Source: Nakamurella sp. PAMC28650
Lineage (GTDB): Bacteria > Actinomycetota > Actinomycetes > Mycobacteriales > Nakamurellaceae
NCBI RefSeq assembly: GCF_014303395.1
Contig: NZ_CP060298.1
Location: 1,302,001-1,366,000 of the forward strand
DNA length: 64,000 bases
Direction: 5' to 3'
The position numbers and the translations under genes are program-made. Each line of letters starts with the position of its first letter. Position 1 is the stretch's first letter. Positions 8,192 through 17,342 of the stretch are shown piece by piece. The notes under the pieces are model-generated. The model did not search any database. It was not told the origin of the DNA and worked only from the letters and a program-made list of their open reading frames with translations.

Positions 8192-9514
8192 ATGAGCGAG
8201 GCACACGACGGGCGTCCGTGCCCGGCCTGCGGACGGTTCGTGAACACCCAGTACTGCCCGCACTGCGGCGCCAAGGTCATCTTCACCGGTCCTCTGGCGC
8301 TCCCGTTCGAGGACGCCCCGACCATCCCGTCGTTACCGGTCGTCGCGCGGGCCGAGGGTCCGGCTGCCGCCACGCCCGAGATGTTCCCGACCGAGATGGT
8401 CCCGACGGCCGGAGGAATCGGGGCGGCCGGGCAACCACAGGCGTGGTCCCAGGCGCCCGACCCCTCCGCCGGACCGCAGACCGGGCTCTTCCCCGGCTGG
8501 ACCGGGATGTATCCGGCGGTCGCCGGCGAGGGTGGGGTCGGCGCACTCGCGCCTCGTCGGGAGCGCCGCCGGAAGGCGATCTATGCCGTGCTGGGCATCG
8601 CCGCGGTGACGATGGTGGTGCTGGTGGCAGCGCTGCTGATCACTCCACACCTGGGGAAATCCGGCAATACCGCCGAGAAGGACGGGCAGCCCGTCGCGGT
8701 GAGCACGGCCGGCCAGAGCCCGGCCACTTCGGCCTCCAGCTCACCGGTGGGCAGTGCGGCGTCCTCGGCGCCGGTGATCCCGGTCGTGACGCCGCCGGCC
8801 AAGACGACGGTCACCGTGACGGCCGGGTCGGCCGTCGGTGCACCGAAGACGACGGCTGCGCCCAGGACGACGGCTGCGCCCAGGACGACGGCTGCGCCCA
8901 GGACGACGGCTGCGCCGAAGACGACACCGAAACCCACGCCCGCCGCGAATCCCCTCGGCGTGCCGCAGCAGGAGATCGCCTGCAGCTCTGGATTTGTCGT
9001 CCAGTTGGCGTCAGAACTCGACGCCGCGGCGTTCGCGGCCCACGTGGCCAGGCTGAAGGCGGCCGGGCAGCTCCCGGCCGGATCGCTGGCCGCGGACTCG
9101 ACGAAGTCCTGCCAGATCTTCACGAGCCAGTCCAACACGCTGGTGCTCTACGCGGGCCCGTACGCCGGGCCGTACGACGGCTGTCCCGCGCGCCTGGCCG
9201 GCCCCGCGGACGCGTTCATCAAGGGCGGCAACCCCGGGAGCGCGCAGCAGTACATCTCGTGCCTGTGCCCGGTGGCAGTGGGACGCGTGCCGCAGTACTC
9301 GCAGGTGGGGCAGCAGGGGGTGTGGATCGGCGAGGCGCAGCGTGTGCTGGGCAACAAGCTGAACATCAGCGTCGCCGACCTGTCGAACCAGTGGGGGATC
9401 TTCACCCCGGGCACCAAGGCCGCCGTCCAGCAGTTCCAGAAGACGGTCAACCTCCCCGCCGACGGCAATCTCGACCACCGCACCTGGAAGGCCCTGCAGT
9501 CCGCTGGATGCTGA
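8192..9514 (+). CDS. Zinc-ribbon, single-TM protein with C-terminal peptidoglycan-binding domain
   Basis: This 440-residue protein is modular. Residues 10-25 form a zinc ribbon (CPAC at 10-13 and CPHC at 22-25). One membrane helix spans about 129-150 after a basic RRERRRK stop. Outside lies a low-complexity linker with TTAAPR repeats (about 220-246), a ~100-residue domain with four Cys, and a C-terminal PG_binding_1-like domain (about 375-440: IFTPGTKAAVQQFQKTVNLP). The topology suggests a cytoplasmic metal-binding head joined through the membrane to a wall-binding tail, perhaps a cell-envelope anchor or sensor. It stands as a single gene. No enzyme motif was seen. RBS AGGAGG-like sequence precedes the ATG. 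Confidence 0.75.
   Translation: MSEAHDGRPCPACGRFVNTQYCPHCGAKVIFTGPLALPFEDAPTIPSLPVVARAEGPAAATPEMFPTEMVPTAGGIGAAGQPQAWSQAPDPSAGPQTGLFPGWTGMYPAVAGEGGVGALAPRRERRRKAIYAVLGIAAVTMVVLVAALLITPHLGKSGNTAEKDGQPVAVSTAGQSPATSASSSPVGSAASSAPVIPVVTPPAKTTVTVTAGSAVGAPKTTAAPRTTAAPRTTAAPRTTAAPKTTPKPTPAANPLGVPQQEIACSSGFVVQLASELDAAAFAAHVARLKAAGQLPAGSLAADSTKSCQIFTSQSNTLVLYAGPYAGPYDGCPARLAGPADAFIKGGNPGSAQQYISCLCPVAVGRVPQYSQVGQQGVWIGEAQRVLGNKLNISVADLSNQWGIFTPGTKAAVQQFQKTVNLPADGNLDHRTWKALQSAGC
8849..8920 (+). repeat. In-frame 18-bp tandem repeat, 4 copies
   Basis: The unit ACGACGGCTGCGCCCAGG is repeated four times (last copy ends GCCGAAG). It encodes TTAAPR repeats in the extracellular linker of the zinc-ribbon/PG-binding protein. 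Three copies are identical at the DNA level, so the expansion is recent or length-variable. Confidence 0.9.
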
Positions 9515-9593
9515 CGCGCCGGGCGGCCGTGTGGGTGTCCGTAGTGTGTGGGTGTCCGTAGGGGGTGTGGGGCGGGGCGTCGGCGGGGCCCGT

Positions 9594-10508
9594 TCAGTCC
9601 AGTCGGAAGACGGGGAATTCGCAGGCGGGGTGGGCGATCTCGTCCTGGGCCTGGATGAGCTGGATCTCCCTGGCGCCGACCTCGGCGGTGCGGCGCAGGA
9701 TCGCGTAGACGGACGACGCGACCCTGGCCAGGGCGGTCTGGATGCCGGACCGCAGGTGCGCCAGGAACAGTGCGGCCGTGACGTCGCCGGCGCCGTTGAC
9801 CGAGATCGGAAGCCGCGGCGTGCGAACGAGGAAGGCGCCGGTGGGATCGACCGCCAGCATGGCGATCTCGCCCAACCCGGCTGCAGTGTCCGGTCCAGCT
9901 GGGGTGTCCGGCCCGGCTGCGGTGTCCGGCCCGGGCCCTCCCACCGCTCCATTCACCGAGGTGACCAACACGGTGGACGGCCCCATCGCTCGCACCCGTT
10001 GCACGGCAGCCAGAAGCCCGGGCAGGTCAGCGATCTCGTCGAGCGTCACGCCGGCCAGGTAGGCAAGCTCGAAGACGTTGGGGGTGACCACATCTGCGAC
10101 GGGGACGACGCGGTCGCGGATCAGTTCCGGTACCCCGGGCAGGACGAACATCCCGCGGTCGACGTCGCCCATCACCGGGTCGCAGCAGTAGACGACGTCC
10201 CGATTTAGCCTGCGAATCCGCGCCACCGTGTCCAGCACCACCTCGGCGACGCCGGGTGAGCCCTGGTACCCGGTCAGCACCGCATCCACCGTTCCGAGCA
10301 GGCCGAGGTCGTCGATGCCTTTGATGACGTCGGAGACCACCGCCGAGTCGAGCACCTGTCCGCGCCACGACCCATAGCCGGTGTGGTTGGAGAAGTGGAC
10401 CGTCAGGACGGGCCAGACGTCGTGCCCGAGTCGTTGCAGCGGGAAGGTCGCGGCGCTGTTGCCGACGTGCCCGTAGGCGACGGAGGACTGGATGGACAGG
10501 ATGCGCAT
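9594..10508 (-). CDS. pdxY: Pyridoxal kinase PdxY
   Basis: The 304-residue protein phosphorylates pyridoxal (and related vitamers) to give pyridoxal 5'-phosphate in the salvage pathway. It begins [20 protein letters not shown], the near-invariant PdxY/PdxK N-terminus, and has the YCCDPVMGD stretch (near 107-115), [10 protein letters not shown] and the anion-hole/catalytic [15 protein letters not shown] (near 238-252) of the ribokinase-like fold. An Ala/Pro/Gly/Asp-rich insert around 195-215 ([13 protein letters not shown] type repeats) is unusual for PdxY and looks like a tandem-repeat expansion in a surface loop. Divergent from the deoC-type gene. Confidence 0.93.
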   Translation of the reverse strand: MRILSIQSSVAYGHVGNSAATFPLQRLGHDVWPVLTVHFSNHTGYGSWRGQVLDSAVVSDVIKGIDDLGLLGTVDAVLTGYQGSPGVAEVVLDTVARIRRLNRDVVYCCDPVMGDVDRGMFVLPGVPELIRDRVVPVADVVTPNVFELAYLAGVTLDEIADLPGLLAAVQRVRAMGPSTVLVTSVNGAVGGPGPDTAAGPDTPAGPDTAAGLGEIAMLAVDPTGAFLVRTPRLPISVNGAGDVTAALFLAHLRSGIQTALARVASSVYAILRRTAEVGAREIQLIQAQDEIAHPACEFPVFRLD

Positions 10509-10708
10509 GGTTGTCCACCCTAGGGACTGCGGAACCTCGATCCCCGCCGTGGCCCGCCGGGACGACGCCCCCGGGGAAGCATGAGACGATGGTCACGGGT
10601 CATTCGGTCTGCCGTTCCGGACCGGGTACGGGGGCACCTGCTAAGCGCGGGGATTCCTGACGAGGCTGTGCCGGCCGGCCCGACCTGATCAGTTCGAAGG
10701 AGAACCTC

Positions 10709-11473
10709 ATGGTTGCACCCACCGCTTCGCATGTCTTCGACGAGTTCCTGCGCGACGAGCCGTCACCGGCGCCGCATCCCGCCCTGGTGATGCCTGCGGC
10801 CCAGCTCGCCGGTCGGATCCAGCACACCCTGGTCGGACAGGCGATCACCGAACGTGAAGTGCGAGAACACGTCCGGGAGACCCTGGCCAACGGGTTCGAT
10901 GCGGCCATCGTGCCGGCCTCCTGGGTCTGGGCGGCCAAGGACGAGATGCGCGGTACCGCAGGCCGGGTGGGGTCGTTCATCGACTACCCGCACGGGAACG
11001 GCACCACGGCCGGCCGGGTCGCCGAGGCCAAGGCCCTGGTCGATGCCGGGGTCGACGAACTCGACTCCACGGTGAACATCGGGTATCTGCTCTCCAGTCG
11101 CTACGAGGAGTTCGCGGCCGACATCAGGGCGGTCGTCGAGGCCGCCTCGCCGATCGGCGTCAAGGTGATGCTCGAGCTACCGCTGCTGAACGCTCGCCAG
11201 CGCGAGCGCTGCGTGCAGGCCGCCATCGACGCCGGGGTGGCATTCGTCAAGAACGCGTCGCGGGGGGCGGTCGGGATCGCTGATCCATCGACGATCTCGT
11301 ACCTGCGCGGCGCAGTGCCGGATTCGGTCGGCGTCAAGGCTGCCGGCGGTATCAAGACCATCGAACAGGTCCGCGCCGTCCTGGTCGCCGGAGCGGATCT
11401 GGTCGGCACCTCCTCGGGCGTCCGGATCGTGACGGGCGGGGGCCCGGTCCGAGGCTCGCTGTACTCGTACTGA
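10709..11473 (+). CDS. deoC: Deoxyribose-phosphate aldolase-family (DeoC-like) aldolase
   Basis: This 254-residue TIM-barrel class I aldolase is predicted to cleave 2-deoxyribose 5-phosphate to glyceraldehyde 3-phosphate and acetaldehyde, or a related sugar phosphate. The three catalytic positions of DERA can be placed: D119 in ELDSTVNIG, Schiff-base K181 in FVKNASRG and K210 in GVKAAGGI. The usual KTSTG phosphate loop is altered to KNASRG, so this is a divergent subfamily and the substrate may differ. RBS GAAGGAGAA lies just upstream of the ATG. It precedes a xylose-type sugar importer after a 0.9-kb gap, so a role with that pathway is possible but unproven. Confidence 0.8.
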   Translation: MVAPTASHVFDEFLRDEPSPAPHPALVMPAAQLAGRIQHTLVGQAITEREVREHVRETLANGFDAAIVPASWVWAAKDEMRGTAGRVGSFIDYPHGNGTTAGRVAEAKALVDAGVDELDSTVNIGYLLSSRYEEFAADIRAVVEAASPIGVKVMLELPLLNARQRERCVQAAIDAGVAFVKNASRGAVGIADPSTISYLRGAVPDSVGVKAAGGIKTIEQVRAVLVAGADLVGTSSGVRIVTGGGPVRGSLYSY

Positions 11474-11540
11474 CCGCTTGGGCCGACCGCTCGTACCGAC
11501 CGCTCGTACCGACCACTCGCACTGACCGCTCGTACTGACC
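11471..11540 (+). repeat. 13-bp tandem repeat beginning at the deoC stop codon
   Basis: Five imperfect copies of a unit like CGACCGCTCGTAC start exactly at the TGA stop and run into the intergenic region. No hairpin is obvious. It is one of many short tandem repeats at gene boundaries here. Confidence 0.75.
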
Positions 11541-11639
11541 TCAGGGCATTCCCCGGGTTGCGGCGTCGGCGGGGCTGTGTGCATCGACCGGAATGAGATC
11601 CGCAAACTGGGCTCCGTTCGTGCAGGTTCTCATTCCGCT

Positions 11640-11766
<127 letters not shown>

Positions 11767-11982
11767 GCATGGCTGCGGCGCGTGCGCGACGCGTGACAGG
11801 TCCTCCCCGACCGAACCGGTTCAGTGCGTCCTATCGGCGGCCCGGGGGAACTTTATTTGCCTGTCTGTCACCTGATGTCCATTTCGGCGTCATCGCAGGT
11901 GCCGGGGCAAGTTGGTCGGCCAATGTTTCCGAATCGTAACCAATTCGGATGGGCAGTGACCTAAAGGTGACCTCCGGAGCGC

Positions 11983-12010
11983 TTGACAAGGGGTGATCAG
12001 GGTCCATAAA
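11983..12010 (+). promoter_or_regulatory. Candidate sigma-70-type promoter of the xylose-type transporter operon
   Basis: A -35 TTGACA (11983-11988) and a -10-like CATAAA (12005-12010) are separated by 16 bases. A CCGAAT/ATTCGG dyad lies 35 bp upstream and might be an operator for the ROK regulator encoded downstream. Inference from consensus match only. Confidence 0.45.
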
Positions 12011-12392
12011 TTGTTGGACGGCTGACCTTGCTCGTGGCGTACGTCACGGTATGGTCCCCGACACCTCGGCGTTTCCGCCCGGGTGGCCGAAAAGCGAAGG
12101 ACACCGATGTCTGAGTGGTTTGAAGATCTGCGCCGTTGGTCCGGCACCTGTGCCGCCCGTTGGTCGGGCGCTGATCATGACCCCTGCTCCAGGCCCCACG
12201 TGTCCATGGCCCCATCGGCATCGGTGCATCACCCGGCGGCACGCACATACGCCCGCCGGGCCTGAGAGAGTTTCCGCCGCCGTTCTTCCGGCACCAGCAA
12301 TTCCGTCCCACAGTCCCGGTCGCCCTCGGCCGTCGACTGAGTCCACGCTTCAGGTCGCCTGGCCTGCGGTGCTCCAAAAGAGAGGAAAGTAC

Positions 12393-13607
12393 ATGCGGCT
12401 CAAGACATCCGCTGCTCTCGGCCTGATGATGGTCGGGACGCTCGTGGTTGCAGCATGTGGTAGTTCCAGTTCCACCGCCACCTCCGCCAGTTCGGCCGGC
12501 TCGGCCAGCTCCGCCAGTTCCGCCGCCAGTTCCGCCGCCAGTTCCGCGGCCGTCGCCCCCGCATCGGGCTCCTCCTCTGCCCAGACGTCGGGTGCCGCCT
12601 CGTCCGCGATGGCGCCGACCAGCGCGAGCGGGCCCGTCAAGGGCAAGGTCGGCATCATCCTTCCCGACACGAAGTCTTCCGCTCGTTGGGCCTCTTTCGA
12701 CGCTCCGCTGCTCAAGAAGGCGTTCGACTCCGCCGGTATCGCCTCGGACATCCAGAACGCCCAGGGCAGTGCCACCCAGATGGCGACCATCGCCGACCAG
12801 ATGCTGGCCAGCGGCGTGACCGTCCTGGCCATCGTCAACCTGGACAGCGCGTCCGGTGCGGCCATCGAGGCCAAGGCGGCCAAGTCCGGCGTCAAGACCC
12901 TCGACTACGACCGTCTGACCCTGGGCGGCAGTGCCTCCGCCTACGTCTCCTTCGACAACACCAAGGTCGGCGAGCTGCAGGGCCAGGGCCTGGCGACCTG
13001 CATGGGCGCCGGCGCCAAGAACATCATCTACTTGAACGGTTCGCCGACGGACAACAACGCGACCCTGTTCTCGGCCGGCGCGCACTCCGTGCTGGACAAG
13101 ATCACCAGCTACAAGAAGGTCGGCGAGCAGGCGGTCAAGGACTGGGACAACCAGGTGGCCGCCACCGATTTCGAGCAGCTGTTCACCGCCGCCGGCGGTA
13201 AGGTCGACGGCGTTCTCGCCGCCAACGACGGTCTCGGCAACGCCGCGATCTCCATCCTGAAGAAGAACAAGCTGACCATCCCGGTCACCGGTCAGGATGC
13301 CACCGCCCAGGGCCTGCAGAACATCCTGGACGGCACCCAGTGCATGACGGTCTACAAGGCCGTCGACAAGGAAGCGGCCGGACTCGCCTCCGCCGCCGTC
13401 GCGCTGGCCAAGGGCGGAACCCCGGCCACCACCGGCACCGTCACCGACAGCACCACCAAGAAGGTCATCCCGGCCGTGCTGCTGGCGCCGGAAGCCATCA
13501 CCAAGACCAACATCAAGACCGTCCTCGCGGGTGGCCTCGTGACCTACAAGGATCTGTGCACGGCGGCCTACGTGGCCAAGTGCGCTGCTGCTGGAATCAC
13601 CTCCTGA
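12393..13607 (+). CDS. Sugar ABC transporter substrate-binding lipoprotein (xylose type, XylF-like)
   Basis: This 404-residue protein has a lipoprotein signal (lipobox VAAC, Cys at about 20), a Ser/Ala-rich linker to about residue 75 and a periplasmic-binding fold of the Peripla_BP_4 family. Conserved segments close to D-xylose binding proteins are DTKSSARWASFD, AIVNLDSASG, TLDYDRL, AANDGLGNAA and VTGQDAT. It would capture xylose or a related monosaccharide outside the membrane and deliver it to the adjacent permease. The start at 12393 follows RBS AGAGGAAAG; the frame stays open upstream but that part has no signal peptide. First gene of the importer operon, and xylulokinase lies 3.7 kb downstream. 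Confidence 0.9.
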   Translation: MRLKTSAALGLMMVGTLVVAACGSSSSTATSASSAGSASSASSAASSAASSAAVAPASGSSSAQTSGAASSAMAPTSASGPVKGKVGIILPDTKSSARWASFDAPLLKKAFDSAGIASDIQNAQGSATQMATIADQMLASGVTVLAIVNLDSASGAAIEAKAAKSGVKTLDYDRLTLGGSASAYVSFDNTKVGELQGQGLATCMGAGAKNIIYLNGSPTDNNATLFSAGAHSVLDKITSYKKVGEQAVKDWDNQVAATDFEQLFTAAGGKVDGVLAANDGLGNAAISILKKNKLTIPVTGQDATAQGLQNILDGTQCMTVYKAVDKEAAGLASAAVALAKGGTPATTGTVTDSTTKKVIPAVLLAPEAITKTNIKTVLAGGLVTYKDLCTAAYVAKCAAAGITS

Positions 13608-13625
13608 TCGCAGTGATCTGAACCG

Positions 13626-13664
13626 ACCGGGCGGTGGCGCAGAGATTCTGTGTCACCGCCCGGT
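13626..13664 (+). terminator. Intercistronic hairpin between binding protein and ATPase genes
   Basis: 11-bp perfect arms (13626-13636 and 13654-13664) with a 17-base loop follow the binding-protein stop codon by about 18 bases. There is no U-run. It may be a partial terminator or mRNA-stabilising stem that lets the binding protein be expressed above the membrane components, as is common in ABC importer operons. Confidence 0.6.
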
Positions 13665-13773
13665 TCTGCGTCGGGGGCGACCACTCCCGGGCAGAGCAAC
13701 CTCCAGCAGATGCTCCGCCGCCAGACTCTGCGAGACCACTTCGAACGACAGATCAACCGAGACCAGAGACGAG

Positions 13774-14565
13774 ATGCCGATGACCCAGACGCAGACGCCC
13801 ATCCTCGACCTGCGGGGGGTGAACAAGAGTTTCGGCGCCGTCCAGGTTCTGCACGATGTCAACCTGTCGCTGTACCGCGGCCAGGTGACCGCGCTGGTCG
13901 GGGACAACGGTGCCGGGAAGTCGACGCTGGTCAAATGCGTCGCCGGGATCAACTCGATCGACTCTGGCCAGTACCTGTTCGAGGGCAACGAAGTCAGCGT
14001 CAGCGGCCCGCGTGACGCCGCCGCGCTCGGCATCGAGATCGTCTACCAAGATCTCGCGCTCTGCGACAACTTGGACATCGTGCAGAACATGTTCCTCGGC
14101 CGCGAACCCAAGTCCGGCCTCGTCCTGGACGAGGCGACCATGGAGAAGCGGGCCAAGGAAACCCTCGCGTCCCTGTCGGTACGGACCATTTCCTCTGTCC
14201 GCCAACTGGTGTCCAGTCTCTCCGGCGGGCAACGGCAGTCGGTGGCCATCGCCAAGTCGGTCCTGTGGAACTCCAAGGTGGTCATGCTCGACGAGCCGAC
14301 CGCAGCCCTGGGCGTCGCCCAGACCCGCCAGGTGCTCGATCTGGTCAGGCGGCTGGCCGACAACGGTCTGGCCGTCATGCTCATCAGCCACAACATGAAT
14401 GACGTCAAAGAGGTCGCCGACCGCATCACCCCGCTGTATCTGGGCCGGGTTGCTGCCGATGTCGCGGCCAAGGACGTCACCACCGGTCAGATCATCGAAC
14501 TGATCACCACCGGGCGGACCGGCGACATCGGTCTGCCCCGCGCGGTGGCGGAGGTCTCGGCATGA
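13774..14565 (+). CDS. Sugar ABC transporter ATP-binding protein (single-domain)
   Basis: The 263-residue ATPase powers import of the sugar bound by the upstream lipoprotein. Walker A is GDNGAGKS (43-50), the signature LSGGQRQ is at 149-155 and Walker B VVMLDEP at 169-175, followed by the H-loop in LISHN. Classical XylG/RbsA/MglA proteins are about 500 residues with two ATPase halves; this one has only one, as in some actinobacterial CUT2-type transporters, so a homodimer is expected. It overlaps the permease gene by 4 bases (ATGA), implying translational coupling. Confidence 0.9.
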   Translation: MPMTQTQTPILDLRGVNKSFGAVQVLHDVNLSLYRGQVTALVGDNGAGKSTLVKCVAGINSIDSGQYLFEGNEVSVSGPRDAAALGIEIVYQDLALCDNLDIVQNMFLGREPKSGLVLDEATMEKRAKETLASLSVRTISSVRQLVSSLSGGQRQSVAIAKSVLWNSKVVMLDEPTAALGVAQTRQVLDLVRRLADNGLAVMLISHNMNDVKEVADRITPLYLGRVAADVAAKDVTTGQIIELITTGRTGDIGLPRAVAEVSA

Positions 14566-15857
14566 CAACTCCCAAGTTGAGCAAGGGTCCGAAGTCGGAT
14601 GACGAAGCGAGTCTCGAGGCGAGGACGTCGTTCTCGGGCGACAACGCCGGGCCGACGAACCTGAGCGGGTACTTCCACGCCTACGTCGACAAGGTGCGCG
14701 GCGGTGACGTCGGCGCGTTGCCGGCCGCCCTGGGTCTCGTCGTCCTCATCGCCGTCTTCTGGGCCGCCAAGCCCACCGACTTCATGACGGTCTACAACCT
14801 GGGCAACCTGCTGCAGCAGAGCGGCTCGATCTGCGTGCTGGCCATGGGCATCGGGTTCGTCCTGCTGCTGGGCCACATCGACCTGTCGGCCGGAGTGATC
14901 GGCGGTGTGGCCGCGGGTGTGATGGCGCAGTTGTTGGTGCTGCACAGCTGGTCCTGGTACTGGGCGGTCCTGGCCGCCCTGGTCGTCGGCGTGCTGATGG
15001 GTCTGCTCACGGGGTGGCTCGTCACCGTCGTCGGCATCCCCAGCTTCGTGGTGACGCTGGCCTTCTTCCTCGCGTGGCAGGGCCTGCTGCTGGTGGTGAT
15101 GGGCCAGAGCGGAACCGTCTCCGTCGGAGATTCGGTCATCGTCGCCATCGACGGCGGCAACATGCCGGTGACGGTCGGCTGGATCGTGGTGATCCTGTCC
15201 ATCGTGGCCTATGCGGGCATCAACCTGATCGTCTGGCAGCGCCGGACGGCGCATCACCTGATCACCACACCGCTCGTCGTGGTCGTCATCCGCATCGTGG
15301 TGATCGCCGTCGTCCTGGTGGCCGCCACCATCGCCCTGTCGACCAATCGCGGCCTCAACAACGCCGATCTCGCCGGGATCCCGTGGATCGCGCCGATCGT
15401 CGGTGTGTTGCTGGTGGTGCTGACCTTCGTCCAGCACCGGACCGCCTTCGGGCGCTACGTCTACGCGGTCGGCGGCAACGCGGAAGCGGCTCGCCGGGCC
15501 GGTATCCGGGTCGGTCGGATCACCATCTACTGCTTCGTGCTCAGCTCGGCGATGGCCGCGTTCTCGGGCATCATCGACAGCTCGCGCATCGGGTCGGTGT
15601 CGTCCAGTTCCGGTGGCGGCAACGTGCTGTTGTTCGCGGTCGCGGCGGCCGTCATCGGCGGCACCTCGCTGTTCGGTGGCAAGGGCAAGGCCAAGGACGC
15701 GATCCTCGGCGGTCTGGTGATCGGCATCATCAACAACGGTCTCGGGCTGCTCGGTGTCGAGACGAAGATCAACTACATCATCACCGGCATCGTGCTGCTG
15801 CTCGCAGCCAGCGTCGACGCCCTGTCGCGCCGCCGGCGGGCCGGGTCCGCCCGCTAG
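14562..15857 (+). CDS. Sugar ABC transporter permease (XylH/RbsC-like)
   Basis: This 431-residue membrane protein belongs to the BPD_transp_2 family of CUT2 sugar importers. Roughly ten to twelve hydrophobic segments are visible, with the family segment LAMGIGFVLLLGHIDLSAG near 96-115 and the cytoplasmic coupling loop GRYVYAVGGNAEAARRAGI near 299-317, which contacts the ATPase. The N-terminal ~45 residues are hydrophilic. Size fits the longer XylH subgroup rather than RbsC (about 320). It overlaps the ATPase gene and is followed by a strong hairpin, so it ends the operon. Confidence 0.9.
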   Translation: MTTPKLSKGPKSDDEASLEARTSFSGDNAGPTNLSGYFHAYVDKVRGGDVGALPAALGLVVLIAVFWAAKPTDFMTVYNLGNLLQQSGSICVLAMGIGFVLLLGHIDLSAGVIGGVAAGVMAQLLVLHSWSWYWAVLAALVVGVLMGLLTGWLVTVVGIPSFVVTLAFFLAWQGLLLVVMGQSGTVSVGDSVIVAIDGGNMPVTVGWIVVILSIVAYAGINLIVWQRRTAHHLITTPLVVVVIRIVVIAVVLVAATIALSTNRGLNNADLAGIPWIAPIVGVLLVVLTFVQHRTAFGRYVYAVGGNAEAARRAGIRVGRITIYCFVLSSAMAAFSGIIDSSRIGSVSSSSGGGNVLLFAVAAAVIGGTSLFGGKGKAKDAILGGLVIGIINNGLGLLGVETKINYIITGIVLLLAASVDALSRRRRAGSAR

Positions 15858-15888
15858 CGCCGGGGTTCCGACCTCGTCGTCGACGACA

Positions 15889-15923
15889 ACAGTGGCCCGG
15901 CGGCCTTGCTGCCGGGCCACTGT
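15889..15923 (+). terminator. Hairpin terminator after the permease gene
   Basis: Perfect 13-bp arms (15889-15901 and 15911-15923) with a 9-base loop lie 31 bp after the permease stop. The stem is GC-rich and there is no long U-tract, as usual for high-GC actinobacteria. Confidence 0.75.
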
Positions 15924-15938
15924 CACCTGTACCGAAAC

Positions 15939-16011
15939 CTGACGCACGTCCGAATCTGACGGGCGTGCCGCAGACCTGACGAACGTCCCGCGACCTGACG
16001 CACCCCGAACG
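15939..16011 (+). repeat. Four imperfect CTGACG-led direct repeats just upstream of the ROK gene
   Basis: CTGAC repeats begin at 15939, 15956, 15976 and 15995 (17-20 bp apart, about two helical turns), each followed by a GC-rich CGTcC-like core. They end at the RBS GGAGG of the ROK regulator. Same-face spacing is compatible with a cooperative operator, but they may only be another tandem repeat. Confidence 0.6.
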
Positions 16012-16020
16012 GAGGCCGAC

Positions 16021-17259
16021 ATGCGCACCATCTCGGCCACCGGCGACGCCGGTTCGCCTGCCGATCAGGCGACCGTCCGCCGGCTCAACCTCGGTCTGCT
16101 GATGCGCAGTCTGGCCGCCGGCGGGCCCCGGTCCAGGGCCAGGCTCGCCGAGGACACCGGGCTGAACAAAGCCACCGTGTCCAGCCTGGTCACCGAACTG
16201 GTCGACCGCGGACTGGTCATCGAGGGCATCATCCAGCGCCACGGCGTCGGGCGACCCGGACGGACCATCGAGGTCAACACCGGCGTGGTCCGGTGCATCG
16301 GGCTGGAGCTGAACGTCGACTACCTGGCCGGCGTGATCACCGACCTCACCGGCAGAGTGCTTGCTCGGCACCGGCTCTCGTTGCCCATGCTCGAGCTGGG
16401 ACCGGCCAGGGCGATGGGCCAGGTCGCCGATCTGGCCGCCAAGCTCGTCACCGACTGCGGCGCAACGCCCGACCAGGTCGAGACGCTGCACCTCTCACTT
16501 CCCGGCCTGATCGACATCGACGCGGGAGTGCTGGCATACGGGCCGAACCTGCACTGGCGTCAGGTCGATGTGGTGCACACGCTGATGGGCCGGCTCGGCT
16601 GGTCCGGCGCGCGCATCGCGGTCGACAACGACGCCAACCTCGGCGCGATGGCAGAGTACGCCTCCGGTCCGTCCGCCGGATCCTCGAATCTGCTGTACCT
16701 GGTCGGTGAGATCGGAGTCGGGGCCGGCATGATCATAGACGGTCGGATCATCCGCGGCGCAACGGGTTTCGCCGGCGAGGTTGGGCACATGCCGATCGGT
16801 GACCCGACGGTCCTGTGCGCCTGCGGACGCCGCGGTTGCTGGGAGACCGCCGTCGGGATGAACGCCGTCATCGACGCCGTCTCGATCAAGGGTGACGGCC
16901 TGCGCGAGTGCGACATGGCCTCCCGGCTGGCCGAGATCATCCGGCGGGCCGAGGCCGGGGACGCGCGAACCTTGAAGGCGCTCGCCGAGACCGGCCGGGT
17001 ACTGGGAGTCGGCGCGTCGGTGCTGGCCAACCTGCTCGACCCGGAGGTGATCATCTTCGGTGGCCACTTCGCCGCGCTGCAGCGGTACATCGAGGAGGCG
17101 GTGACGGCCGAGATGCGGTCCCGCGTGCTCGGCGGCGCCGTGATGGCCTGCCGGCTCGAGTTCTCCACCCTCGGCTTCGAGGCCCCCGCACTGGGCGCCG
17201 CGCATGCCGGGATCGACACCCTGATCAACGACCCGACGCTGGTCGTGGTGTCGGGTTAG
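16021..17259 (+). CDS. ROK-family transcriptional repressor (XylR/NagC type)
   Basis: The 412-residue protein has an N-terminal winged helix-turn-helix (about 20-75; TGLNKATVSSLVTELVDRGL) and a ROK sugar-binding domain. The ROK zinc motif is present as CACGRRGCWE at 266-275. The kinase-type phosphate-binding DxGGT loop is absent, as expected for regulators. Position between the xylose-type importer and xylulokinase makes it the likely sugar-responsive repressor of both. RBS GGAGG precedes the ATG, and four direct repeats sit just upstream. The sensed sugar is inferred, not shown. Confidence 0.9.
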   Translation: MRTISATGDAGSPADQATVRRLNLGLLMRSLAAGGPRSRARLAEDTGLNKATVSSLVTELVDRGLVIEGIIQRHGVGRPGRTIEVNTGVVRCIGLELNVDYLAGVITDLTGRVLARHRLSLPMLELGPARAMGQVADLAAKLVTDCGATPDQVETLHLSLPGLIDIDAGVLAYGPNLHWRQVDVVHTLMGRLGWSGARIAVDNDANLGAMAEYASGPSAGSSNLLYLVGEIGVGAGMIIDGRIIRGATGFAGEVGHMPIGDPTVLCACGRRGCWETAVGMNAVIDAVSIKGDGLRECDMASRLAEIIRRAEAGDARTLKALAETGRVLGVGASVLANLLDPEVIIFGGHFAALQRYIEEAVTAEMRSRVLGGAVMACRLEFSTLGFEAPALGAAHAGIDTLINDPTLVVVSG

Positions 17260-17342
17260 CGGTGGCCCGGACCGGGTGGGCGGGGGTCGTACCGGTGCCT
17301 GGTGTCCGGAGTGTGAATCGTGACGAGTGAAAGGATGGGCGC

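Noticed and set aside
14487-16040. A 517-residue frame antisense to the permease gene
   Set aside because: Shadow of the sense gene; His/Asp/Gln-rich and no motif.
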